From Sulfurimonas sp. HSL3-2 (lineage in GTDB: Bacteria; Campylobacterota; Campylobacteria; Campylobacterales; Sulfurimonadaceae): a stretch of DNA of 64,000 nucleotides. Below are positions 53,839 to 62,249 of this stretch, one piece after another. Position 1 is the stretch's first letter; each line of letters begins with the position of its first letter. The notes beneath the pieces are model-generated. The model saw only the letters and a list, made by a program, of their open reading frames with translations. It searched no databases and was not told the origin of the DNA. The stretch is from NCBI RefSeq assembly GCF_039645965.1, contig NZ_CP147917.1:434001-498000 (forward strand). Direction: 5' to 3'. A program made the translations under genes and the position numbers.

Positions 53839-53877
53839 TCAACAAATGTTGACATTTTTACCTTTATCTTGTAAAAT
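53839..53877 (+). promoter_or_regulatory. groES promoter with an overlapping dyad
   Basis: TTGACA (53849-53854), 17-base spacer, TAAAAT (53872-53877): an almost ideal sigma-70 promoter 28 bases before groES. The dyad TCAACA-AA-TGTTGA (53839-53852) overlaps the -35 element, an operator-like position. No CIRCE element (TTAGCACTC-N9-GAGTGCTAA) is present. Confidence 0.65.
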
Positions 53878-53904
53878 CACAAAAAAATTATTTAGGAGAA
53901 TAGT

Positions 53905-54165
53905 ATGAATTTTCAACCACTAGGAAATCGTATTTTAGTTGAACGTATGGAAGAGGCTAGTACAACATCTACTGGTATTATAATCCCAGATAATGCGAAA
54001 GAAAAGCCGTCTCAAGGCAAGGTAGTCGCTGTAAGCGATGAGGTGAAAAATATTGCAAACGGCGATACTGTAGTATTTGGAAAATACAGCGGCAGCGAGT
54101 TGACGCTTGATGGCAGTAAATACATAGTTATAGATGTAGACGACGTTTTTGGAATCATAAAGTAG
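53905..54165 (+). CDS. groES: co-chaperonin GroES
   Basis: An 86-residue Hsp10 with [17 protein letters not shown] at the start, the mobile loop ([19 protein letters not shown]) and [17 protein letters not shown] at the end. Forms the heptameric lid of GroEL. AGGAG precedes the start. Confidence 0.97.
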   Translation: MNFQPLGNRILVERMEEASTTSTGIIIPDNAKEKPSQGKVVAVSDEVKNIANGDTVVFGKYSGSELTLDGSKYIVIDVDDVFGIIK

Positions 54166-54191
54166 ATTAAAAACAGAAGCGTTTTCTATTG

Positions 54192-54281
54192 GGCTTCCTG
54201 CTAAAGGAAACCTAGTGTTAACGCAGGTTAAGGGATTTTATTCCTTGACCGAAATAAACTCAATGAAGGGTTCCCTTCATT
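54192..54281 (+). promoter_or_regulatory. structured groES-groEL intergenic RNA (three potential stem-loops)
   Basis: The 144-base gap holds three inverted repeats: an imperfect one at 54192-54212, GGTTAAGG/CCTTGACC (54226-54250, one G-U pair) and AATGAAGGG-TT-CCCTTCATT (54262-54281, perfect). None has a U tract, so they suggest processing, stability or translational control rather than termination. Confidence 0.45.
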
Positions 54282-54309
54282 TTATGAAATAAAATTAAGG
54301 AATGAATTT

Positions 54310-55938
54310 ATGGCAAAAGATATAATTTTTTCAGATGAAGCACGTAATAAACTGGCAAAAGGTGTGGCACAGCTTTGTGACGCAGTAAAAGTGACGATGG
54401 GACCACGCGGTCGTAACGTTCTTATACAAAAAAGCTACGGAAGCCCGATTATCACTAAAGACGGTGTCTCTGTCGCTCGTGAGATCGAACTAAAAGACAG
54501 ACTTGAAAACATGGGTGCACAGCTTGTTAAAGAGGTCGCATCAAACACTGCCGATGAAGCGGGTGACGGTACTACGACTGCTACGGTTCTAGCAAATGCT
54601 ATCTTTAGCGAAGGTCTTAGAAACATCACGGCGGGAGCGAATCCTGTTGAAGTAAAACGCGGTATGGACAAAGCTTGTGAAGCGATACTTGCAAACCTAA
54701 AAGCTGCGTCTAAATCTGTAAAAGATAAAAAAGAGATAGCACAAGTTGCAACGATCTCGGCAAATTCTGATACTCAGATCGGTGATATGATAGCCGAAGC
54801 TATGGAAAAAGTAGGTCAAGACGGTGTTATCACTGTTGAAGAAGCTAAAGGTATCTCTGATGAGCTTGAAGTCGTTGAGGGTATGCAGTTTGACCGTGGT
54901 TACCTAAGTCCGTATTTCATCACAAACACTGAAAAGATGACGGCGGAGATAGAACAGCCATATATCTTGCTTACAGACCAGAAAGTCACATCTTTAAAAG
55001 ATCTTTTACCTGTTTTAGAGCAAGTACAAAAGACTTCTCGTCCGCTTCTTATCATTGCAGAAGACGTAGAGGGTGAAGCACTTTCGACTTTAGTTGTAAA
55101 CAAACTTCGCGGGGTGTTAAACATCACTGCGGTCAAAGCACCTGGTTTTGGTGATCGTCGTAAAGCGATGCTTCAAGATATCGCAGTGCTTACAAACGGT
55201 ACCGTTATCTCTGAAGAGACAGGTCATACGCTTCAAGGTGCTACTATCCAGCATCTTGGTCAAGCGGGACGTGTCGTGATAGACAAAGACAACTCTGTGA
55301 TCGTTAACGGTGCAGGAAGCGCAGACGCGGTAAAAGCAAGAGTTTCTGAGATAAAAACACAGATAGAGAGTACTTCAAGCGAGTATGACAAAGAGAAACT
55401 TCAAGAGCGTTTAGCAAAACTTAGCGGCGGTGTCGCTGTCATCAAAGTGGGTGCTGCTACAGAGACTGAGATGAAAGAGAAAAAAGACCGTGTAGATGAT
55501 GCACTTTCTGCGACTAAAGCAGCAGTAGAAGAGGGTATCGTCATCGGTGGTGGAGCGGCTCTTGTACGCGCAGCTGCAAAAGTGAACCTAGACCTTACAG
55601 GCGATCAAAAGATCGGATGTGAGATCATCTTACGTGCTGTAAAAGCTCCTGTAAAACAGATAGCGATCAATGCAGGATACGACGCAGGTGTCGTCGTAAA
55701 TGCTATAGAAAACGCAGAAAATGAAAACATAGGTTTCAACGCTGCGACAGGCGAGTATGTAGATATGTTCGAAGTGGGTATCATCGATCCTCTTAAAGTG
55801 GAGCGTGTCGCACTTACAAACGCTACATCTGTTTCGAGTCTTCTTCTGACTACGGAAGCGGCAATATTTGAGATCCCGGAAGAAAAACCTGCTGCTCCTG
55901 ATATGGGTGGAATGGGCGGAATGCCGGGGATGATGTAA
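54310..55938 (+). CDS. groEL: chaperonin GroEL
   Basis: A 542-residue Hsp60. Hallmarks: [25 protein letters not shown], the [14 protein letters not shown]-type block ([14 protein letters not shown] near 275), [13 protein letters not shown], and the [10 protein letters not shown] tail. It folds cytoplasmic proteins in an ATP-driven cage with GroES. AAGGAAT precedes the start. Confidence 0.98.
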   Translation: MAKDIIFSDEARNKLAKGVAQLCDAVKVTMGPRGRNVLIQKSYGSPIITKDGVSVAREIELKDRLENMGAQLVKEVASNTADEAGDGTTTATVLANAIFSEGLRNITAGANPVEVKRGMDKACEAILANLKAASKSVKDKKEIAQVATISANSDTQIGDMIAEAMEKVGQDGVITVEEAKGISDELEVVEGMQFDRGYLSPYFITNTEKMTAEIEQPYILLTDQKVTSLKDLLPVLEQVQKTSRPLLIIAEDVEGEALSTLVVNKLRGVLNITAVKAPGFGDRRKAMLQDIAVLTNGTVISEETGHTLQGATIQHLGQAGRVVIDKDNSVIVNGAGSADAVKARVSEIKTQIESTSSEYDKEKLQERLAKLSGGVAVIKVGAATETEMKEKKDRVDDALSATKAAVEEGIVIGGGAALVRAAAKVNLDLTGDQKIGCEIILRAVKAPVKQIAINAGYDAGVVVNAIENAENENIGFNAATGEYVDMFEVGIIDPLKVERVALTNATSVSSLLLTTEAAIFEIPEEKPAAPDMGGMGGMPGMM

Positions 55939-55966
55939 TCATTTTCAACTACATTTAAAAACTTCT

Positions 55967-55996
55967 ATTTCCGTACCTCAGTAAGGTGCGGAAAAT
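55967..55996 (+). terminator. hairpin terminator after groEL
   Basis: ATTTCCGTACC-TCAGTAA-GGTGCGGAAAAT forms a stem of about ten pairs (one G-U) about 28 bases after the groEL stop, followed by a T-containing stretch. Likely transcription end of groESL, although the T tract is interrupted. Confidence 0.6.
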
Positions 55997-56093
55997 CTTC
56001 TATCTTGTTTTATCTGCCTTATCCCATTAATATTTGATTTGCTTTGATTCATTACAATGGTTTTATCATTAATCTATAAGGGATTTCAAAGAT

Positions 56094-56549
56094 ATGAAAA
56101 GAGAAATATTAATAATTACAGTTCTAATAACCAATATTGCATTCGGTGCTGCACTGCCTGTAAAAAACAGAGTCGACAGAGAGATAGACACAAATAAAAA
56201 TAGAATAAAGACTTTAGCAGGAGAGACTCGTAAATATCTTTACAATAAAGGTTTGGATGCAGCGATCGCCGATAAAAAAGTCTTAAAAGCACTGGGCGGT
56301 AACGAATACAGAAACTCATTGATGGCAGAAAACATCGTGAAAAATTTTGCGGAGATCAAAAATGAGGATATCATCGCATTCATAGGTAACTGTGCTTTGC
56401 ATGAAAGAGCTGTAGACTTCAGTTCACATGAGGATATCGTCGCTCTTTTACAAAAAAAGAACAGGTTTAAACTAGATCAAGATATTTTAGAAAAAGTGCA
56501 CAGGATCAGTTCTGAAAATAAGCATATAAACACTTTATACCGATCATAA
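56094..56549 (+). CDS. exported protein of unknown function
   Basis: A 151-residue protein with a hydrophobic signal-like N-terminus (about 5-20, ending FGAALP) and a mature helical part rich in Lys, Asn and Glu. No Cys lipobox or known domain. Probably periplasmic. It stands alone between groEL and the sensor kinase, 98 bases ahead of the latter. Confidence 0.6.
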   Translation: MKREILIITVLITNIAFGAALPVKNRVDREIDTNKNRIKTLAGETRKYLYNKGLDAAIADKKVLKALGGNEYRNSLMAENIVKNFAEIKNEDIIAFIGNCALHERAVDFSSHEDIVALLQKKNRFKLDQDILEKVHRISSENKHINTLYRS

Positions 56550-56647
56550 AAATCACATTGTGACTTTTTTTTACAACAGCTTTTTCTCCAAGGTCATATT
56601 TTTCATATTGTAAAAAAATCCATCGTTAATAGGATAGAATAGCATAT

Positions 56648-58495
56648 ATGAAAAAAATATTTTTACTGCTTTATCTATCGGTATCATTGTTTGCGGCTCA
56701 GAAGGTGGTCCTACAGCTCAATTGGAAAAATCAGTTTCAGTTTGCAGGATATTATGTCGCAAAAGAGTTAGGATATTATAAAGATGCGGGTATCGATGTC
56801 GAGATAAAAGAGTTTGATTTTAACACGGATATCTCCAATGTCGTCGAAGAGGGAAAAGCGGATTTTGCAGTCGGGCGCTCTTCTTTGATTATCGATAAAA
56901 TAAACGGTAAGGATGTCGTCGCCTTAGGGGCGATATACCAAGAATCTCCGATGATATTGCTGACAAGAGATGATACCGGCATCAACTCGATAAAAGATCT
57001 AAAAAATAAACGTATCATGTTAACAAAAGATGCCAGAGAGACAGCATCCATTATGGCGATGCTGTTTTCAAACGGCCTTTCTAAAGAGGACGTGTTGATA
57101 GAACCGCATAGTTTCAATCTAGACGACCTTATCAATAAAAAAACCGATGCGATGGCGTCGTATATATCCAATGAGCCTATACGAATGGAAGACAAAGGGA
57201 TAGGCTATAAGGTCTTCGATCCTAAAGAGTATGGATTTCATTTTTACAGCGACATCCTTTTTACATCATCAAAGTTTATAAAAAAGAATCCAAAATTAAC
57301 AAAAGACTTTTATGATGCAACGATGAAAGGCTGGCGGTACGCATTTGATAATATCTCACAAACGGCGGAGATCATAAACAATCGTTACAATACTCAGCAT
57401 AAGACATTACTGCAGTTGATAAAAGAGGGAGAGATACTAAAGCATCTTGCCTTTAAAAAAGATACTCCATTAGGTTATTTGGATAAAAAACAGCTAAATG
57501 ACATAGTCAAAGTCTATCAGGTGCTCGGGATAGCCACTAAAGATATCAATATCGATTCATTTATATATGAATATAATCATCCCATGGAGCTTGCATTTAA
57601 ACTCAAGTATAAAGATATATGGTTTCTTCTGATCATATTTATACTGTTGTTGGTAAGTTTGAACTTTATCTTGCTTTTTATAAGTCTTCGAAACAGATGG
57701 ATACATACACAAAGTCATCTAAATCAGACAATAGAACGTCAAAAAGAGAAGATCGACAGACAGAATAAGATCATTATCATTCAATCTAAAATAGCAGCTA
57801 TCGGCGAGATGTTAACTAATATCGCTCATCAGTGGAGACAGCCTTTGAATATTATCTCTTTGAACACGGCAAAAATAGAGACATCTTTGCTTTTAGGTCA
57901 CGAGATGAAAAAAGAGGAGATCCTTCAGATCAGTAATGATATCAACCTGCAAACACAATACCTCTCACATACGATAGATGATTTTCGTAATTACTTTAAT
58001 TCCAACATGGAAAGTTTTGAACCTTTTAACATACAAGATGCGATCAAAAAGGTGAATGAACTTACCAAAGAGGTCTTTAAAAGCAGCCGTATAGAGACCG
58101 TAGTGAGTGTCGATGATTGTGTTATCACACATAATGAGAACCTTCTGATCCAATCCCTGTTAAATATTTATAACAATGCCAAGGATGCTATAGTCGAGAG
58201 CAGAGTGCCTTATAAGTATTTTTTTATTGATGTAAAATGTGATGAACAGAAGATAGTGATAATATTAAAAGATTCGGCAGGCGGAATCGATCAGGAGATT
58301 ATAGAAAAGATATTTGAACCGTATTTTACGACAAAACATAAGTCAAAAGGAACGGGGCTGGGGCTTTACATTACCTATGCCATTATAACGCAGCATTTAA
58401 AAGGTACGATATCAGCACACAATGTCGAGTATAAGTATCAAGGACATGATCTTAAAGGCGCGGAATTTCATATAGTCATACCGGCTAAGTTCTAG
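56648..58495 (+). CDS. NMT1/THI5-type substrate-binding domain fused to a histidine kinase
   Basis: A 615-residue membrane sensor. After a signal peptide (about 1-17) comes a periplasmic binding domain of the NMT1/THI5/nitrate-taurine type (about 20-310; QLNWKNQFQFAGYYVAKELGYY start). A membrane helix (about 322-348) and a short coiled coil lead to the dimerisation region with the phospho-accepting His in NIAHQWRQPLN (about 395). The ATPase domain has an N box (IYNNAKDAI) and DSAGGID and GTGLGLYIT glycine boxes. It probably senses a small pyrimidine-, nitrogen- or sulfonate-like ligand and phosphorylates a response regulator not encoded nearby. No receiver domain is present. Confidence 0.9.
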   Translation: MKKIFLLLYLSVSLFAAQKVVLQLNWKNQFQFAGYYVAKELGYYKDAGIDVEIKEFDFNTDISNVVEEGKADFAVGRSSLIIDKINGKDVVALGAIYQESPMILLTRDDTGINSIKDLKNKRIMLTKDARETASIMAMLFSNGLSKEDVLIEPHSFNLDDLINKKTDAMASYISNEPIRMEDKGIGYKVFDPKEYGFHFYSDILFTSSKFIKKNPKLTKDFYDATMKGWRYAFDNISQTAEIINNRYNTQHKTLLQLIKEGEILKHLAFKKDTPLGYLDKKQLNDIVKVYQVLGIATKDINIDSFIYEYNHPMELAFKLKYKDIWFLLIIFILLLVSLNFILLFISLRNRWIHTQSHLNQTIERQKEKIDRQNKIIIIQSKIAAIGEMLTNIAHQWRQPLNIISLNTAKIETSLLLGHEMKKEEILQISNDINLQTQYLSHTIDDFRNYFNSNMESFEPFNIQDAIKKVNELTKEVFKSSRIETVVSVDDCVITHNENLLIQSLLNIYNNAKDAIVESRVPYKYFFIDVKCDEQKIVIILKDSAGGIDQEIIEKIFEPYFTTKHKSKGTGLGLYITYAIITQHLKGTISAHNVEYKYQGHDLKGAEFHIVIPAKF

Positions 58496-58500
58496 CCGGT

Positions 58501-59361
58501 TTACGCTTTTTTTCTTTTTGTTAAAAAGATAAGTATTGCAAGTGATGTGATGATAAACGATATACCTCCCATCAAGTACAGAGCGTTTATCATCTTGTCA
58601 TAGTTCTCAATAGCGATTTTAAATACAACCATCAGTGTTTCTATCGAGAGTGCTATTAAGATCGTGATAAGAAACTTTGTCAGTACTTTTATCTCTATTT
58701 TCGAGTCTTTCGAGTAACTTTTAAAGAACACTTCCTGTTCTAGTATCGTCTTTGCCAGATCAAAGATCGCAAGTCCTAGTGTCGTAGCGATAACAGGTTT
58801 AAATATCGCATCGATATTCAGACTTTCATGAAACATATTTTTTAGAAAGTCTATACCTCCGTATATGATCGCTGCTGTTGAGAGGATCATCATAAAAAAG
58901 CCGGCGATAAAATAGAAAGCTTTAACGATCTTACTAAAATAGATATGTTTGTCGATCAAGCTGAGTCTTTCAAGCAGTTTCTCTAAGACAAAGTCCATAA
59001 AGATGATCTTGTCACCCTCTTTTTTTGAGACCGTTATGCAAAGTGTCCCTGTCGTAGAACTTTGATAAGGCTCAGTAAAAGCAAAATTATTCTCTTTTAT
59101 ATTGAGCTTGTTTAGAAGATAAGCTCTGCTTTTGTTTTTTTCAGTCTCATCGTTGTATTTGCTGTAGATATTTGCCGATGTCTGCATCTTAGAGATAGCA
59201 TCGACGGTATAAACAACTTCCAAAGAGGGAAAAGTCGTAAAAAGCTTTTGATAAAAGTTTTCAGCTTCGTTGCTTAGTTTGTCTAAGTTCTCGATACTGC
59301 TTTGGATAATGCTCTCTATTTTATCTTTGTTCGTATTGTATATCTCTATATATTCTCTCAT
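58501..59361 (-). CDS. membrane protein with N-terminal PDC/Cache-like domain and four C-terminal helices
   Basis: A 286-residue protein from ATG 59361, which has an AAGAGG site; an ATG 33 bases upstream (59394) is less well placed. Residues about 1-140 resemble PDC sensor domains in related bacteria (FPSLEVVYTVDAISKMQTS, then EPYQSSTTGTLCITVS), but no membrane helix precedes them. Four membrane segments follow (about 146-175, 188-210, 228-252 and 258-284). The topology is inverted compared with normal Cache receptors, and the function is unknown. It is convergent with the sensor kinase gene, five bases apart. Confidence 0.65.
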   Translation of the reverse strand: MREYIEIYNTNKDKIESIIQSSIENLDKLSNEAENFYQKLFTTFPSLEVVYTVDAISKMQTSANIYSKYNDETEKNKSRAYLLNKLNIKENNFAFTEPYQSSTTGTLCITVSKKEGDKIIFMDFVLEKLLERLSLIDKHIYFSKIVKAFYFIAGFFMMILSTAAIIYGGIDFLKNMFHESLNIDAIFKPVIATTLGLAIFDLAKTILEQEVFFKSYSKDSKIEIKVLTKFLITILIALSIETLMVVFKIAIENYDKMINALYLMGGISFIITSLAILIFLTKRKKA

Positions 59362-59441
59362 AGTAGAACCTCTTAAATCTGATTTATTGGTCAAATTATA
59401 ATCTACTATGTGGAATATATGTACAGATAGTTGTTTATATT

Positions 59442-59990
59442 TTAAGCATTCTTGTCTATTAAAGAGAAACCTAGCTCCATCATCTTTTTATCGATGGTCT
59501 CGACTGCTTTATCGATCGTTTTGTAACTGATGTCGGGTAGTTTGTCTCCCCATATCTGTTCGGCTTCTTTAAAACCCTGCAATATCCCTTCGCGTCCGGC
59601 TTTGAGTAGTTTTTCATTGTCTCCTGCGCCACTGAGCACAAAGTTGGCTATCCTGTCTGCTGTCTTATTTATGCCGAAAAACCCGTCTTCACTTACCAGT
59701 TTTTTTGCTTCATCCTGTGAAAGAGATGCGATGTTCTTACCGTTATAGCCGATATCTTTTAGAAAGTTTTGGAAGTTTTCCTGATTGAGATCAAACTTGC
59801 TTTTATCGGTGTCTGCTATTTTAAACTGGACATCTATGGAAACGGCACTGTAACTCACAGCATTTTTTTGCAGTTTTGATTTGAGATCGTTAAAACTCTC
59901 TTTTATCTTATCCTGCTTTTTAACTTTTATCTCTTCATACTTTTTGTATAGTTCTGCTTGATTGATATTAGAGTTTATCTGCATCGTCAT
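59442..59990 (-). CDS. soluble protein of unknown function (weak DUF5610-like features)
   Basis: A 182-residue protein (MTMQINSNINQAELYKKYEE) with a coiled N-terminus and a C-terminal helical part, NFVLSGAGDNEKLLKAGREG then GFKEAEQIWGDKLPDISYKT, which recalls DUF5610-type proteins; that resemblance is weak. No signal peptide. It is followed by the PDC-like membrane protein gene on the same strand after about 80 bases. Confidence 0.6.
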   Translation of the reverse strand: MTMQINSNINQAELYKKYEEIKVKKQDKIKESFNDLKSKLQKNAVSYSAVSIDVQFKIADTDKSKFDLNQENFQNFLKDIGYNGKNIASLSQDEAKKLVSEDGFFGINKTADRIANFVLSGAGDNEKLLKAGREGILQGFKEAEQIWGDKLPDISYKTIDKAVETIDKKMMELGFSLIDKNA

Positions 59991-60120
59991 CCTTTGATTA
60001 TAGCTTACATGTAGAGTAAATCGGTAATAGAATCTTTTAGTAAAATTTATAGCTACTTTTATTTAGCTGTATCGAAGTACAAATGTAAGACAATCGCATT
60101 TTAATAAAAAAGGCTTATAT

Positions 60121-61188
60121 ATGGAATACTTGTCAATTTTTGTAAATTCACTTATCGATCTGAGCAATGCGATGGCTCCCTACATCCTCTTTGGACTTTT
60201 GTTTGCGGGGATCTTGCATGAGATGGTACCGCAGACTCTGGTCACAAAACATCTGGGACGCGAGAGTATCTCTTCGGTCATCAAAGCCACACTTTTCGGT
60301 GTACCGCTTCCTGTATGTTCATGCGGTGTCATCCCGCTGGCAGCAAGCATCAAAAAGAGCGGAGCGAGCAGGGGCGCGACACTGTCGTTTTTGATATCTA
60401 CTCCTATAACTGGAGTGGACTCCATACTTGCAACCTACGGAATGTTCGGATGGGCGTTTACACTTTACAGAGTTTTTACCTCTATGATCGTAGCAATGGC
60501 AGCGGGAATACTGACAAATATCTTTGATAAAGAGGAGGAAGTGGTCAAACCGAAGTTTTCGCTCTCTCCGATGCAGCAGCCTGCAGCACAAAGCTGCTGT
60601 TCAACGTCTACTTGCTGCAGCTCTTCAGAGGAAACTGCGAAGTTTTCCATGAAAAAGGCTCTTAAATACGGTTTTGTGACACTGCTTGGAGACATAGCAA
60701 AACCTTTGTTCTGGGGTCTTGTCATCGGTGCGCTGATAAGCTCGTTGGTGCCTCAGAACCTGAGTGATATTTTAGTAGAGTATTCATGGCTTTCATATCT
60801 GATAGTGATCGCTATTGCGGTACCGATGTACGTTTGTGCTACGGCTTCACTGCCCATAGCCGCTGCATTGATGCTTTCAGGGGTGAGTGCAGGAGCGGCA
60901 TTCGTGTTTTTAAGTGCAGGACCTGCGACAAATACGGTTACGATCGGCGTAGTGAAAAATATGCTTGGTAAACGCTCGCTCTATATCTATCTGGCAAGCA
61001 TCGTTTTTGGAAGTGTTATATTCGGTCTCGGACTGGATTATCTTTTTGCATCTTTGGATATAAATCCAAAGTCGATCTTACATGTAGAGGAGAGTGCAGG
61101 ATGGATAGCCGCTATTAGCAGTATCGCTTTGTGGACTTTCGTTTTATACTTTATAGTAAAGCCTTATCTTAAAAGAGCGAAAGCCTGA
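60121..61188 (+). CDS. SO_0444-type Cu/Zn efflux permease (COG0701 family)
   Basis: A 355-residue permease with about eight membrane helices in two halves. The signature PVCSCGVIPLAASIKKSGAS (about 63-82) and TPITGVDSI in half one, and GVSAGAAFVFLSAGPATNT in half two are those of the permease family that includes SO_0444. A central cytoplasmic loop holds a Cys-rich, presumed metal-binding cluster (QSCCSTSTCCSSSEE, about 157-171). Probably exports metal ions. Its last 25 bases overlap the 3' end of the convergent ackA gene. Confidence 0.85.
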   Translation: MEYLSIFVNSLIDLSNAMAPYILFGLLFAGILHEMVPQTLVTKHLGRESISSVIKATLFGVPLPVCSCGVIPLAASIKKSGASRGATLSFLISTPITGVDSILATYGMFGWAFTLYRVFTSMIVAMAAGILTNIFDKEEEVVKPKFSLSPMQQPAAQSCCSTSTCCSSSEETAKFSMKKALKYGFVTLLGDIAKPLFWGLVIGALISSLVPQNLSDILVEYSWLSYLIVIAIAVPMYVCATASLPIAAALMLSGVSAGAAFVFLSAGPATNTVTIGVVKNMLGKRSLYIYLASIVFGSVIFGLGLDYLFASLDINPKSILHVEESAGWIAAISSIALWTFVLYFIVKPYLKRAKA

Positions 61189-62249
61189 TGAGCGATTTCT
61201 AGTTCCTCATCTGTGGGGATCACATACAGAGCGATACGGCTTTTTTTCTCAGAGATCAAAGCCGTCTGTGCTTGAGTCACACGGTTTTTTTCTTCATCTA
61301 AAAATATTCCAAACGCATCATCTAGACCGTTAAGTATCAATTCTCTTACTTCGGAGCTGTTCTCGCCGATGCCTCCGCTAAAGACGATGGCATCGACGCG
61401 TCCCAGTATGGCGATGTATGCGCCTATGTATTTTTTCACTCTTCTGCTCATGATCTCTAAAGCCAGTTTTGCGTCATCATCGTCACGGCTTAGAATCTCT
61501 CTTACATCACTGCTTCCGCAGATCCCTTTGAGCCCGCTATTGTGGTTGAGCAGATCGTCTATCTCTTTTGGACTCAGCCCCTCTTTGAGTAAGTATAAGA
61601 TGATCGCAGGATCGAAATCCCCGCTTCTTGTTCCCATTACAAGACCTTCAAGCGGCGTGAAACCCATAGAGGTATCATAGGATTTCCCGTTTTTTATGGC
61701 TGTTGCACTTGCACCGTTACCAAGATGCAGAGTGATGATGTTTGTCTCCTTTAGAGTTTTATCCAGAAGTTTTGCACACTCTTTTAAAAGGTAGTTATGT
61801 GATGTACCGTGAAAACCGTAGCGGCGGATATTGTACTTTGTGTACATCTCTTGGGGAATGGCATACATGTAAGCCGAAGGCGGCATATCTTCGTGGAAGG
61901 CGGTGTCAAATACTGCTACTTGCAATGTATCCGGAGCAAGAGCTTTTGCCGTAAGGATACCGTCGAGATTTGCCGGATTGTGCAAAGGTGCGAGGTGAGA
62001 GAGTTCCTCTATCTCTTTGATGACATCGTCGTCTATGATGGTCGCTTGTTTAAAACTATGACCGCCGTGGACTACTCTGTGAGCGATAAAGTCGATCTTC
62101 TCCATAGCGTTGATGATCTTTTCAAGCTCTTTGTGCCTATTGCCTTTGAGCTCTTCGATGATCCCTTTTTGTAAGACCTCTTCAGAGTCCATATCAAATA
62201 TCTTGTACTTAATGGAAGAGCTTCCCGAGTTTAGGATGAGTGCTTTCAA
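61164..62249 (-). CDS. ackA: acetate kinase
   Basis: Interconverts acetyl phosphate + ADP and acetate + ATP. A 361-residue enzyme, somewhat shorter than the usual 400. Motifs: ALILNSGSSSIKYKIFD at the start, HRVVHGG, the RRYGFHGTSH box, THLGNG-type phosphate loop (LHLGNGAS), GTRSGDFDP, FSGGIGENS and the IPTDEELEIA end. I place the start at TTG 62249, since earlier codons are not AckA-like; this TTG overlaps the pta stop (TTGA), and AGGA lies 11 bases before it. Confidence 0.93.
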   Translation of the reverse strand: MKALILNSGSSSIKYKIFDMDSEEVLQKGIIEELKGNRHKELEKIINAMEKIDFIAHRVVHGGHSFKQATIIDDDVIKEIEELSHLAPLHNPANLDGILTAKALAPDTLQVAVFDTAFHEDMPPSAYMYAIPQEMYTKYNIRRYGFHGTSHNYLLKECAKLLDKTLKETNIITLHLGNGASATAIKNGKSYDTSMGFTPLEGLVMGTRSGDFDPAIILYLLKEGLSPKEIDDLLNHNSGLKGICGSSDVREILSRDDDDAKLALEIMSRRVKKYIGAYIAILGRVDAIVFSGGIGENSSEVRELILNGLDDAFGIFLDEEKNRVTQAQTALISEKKSRIALYVIPTDEELEIAHQAFALLR

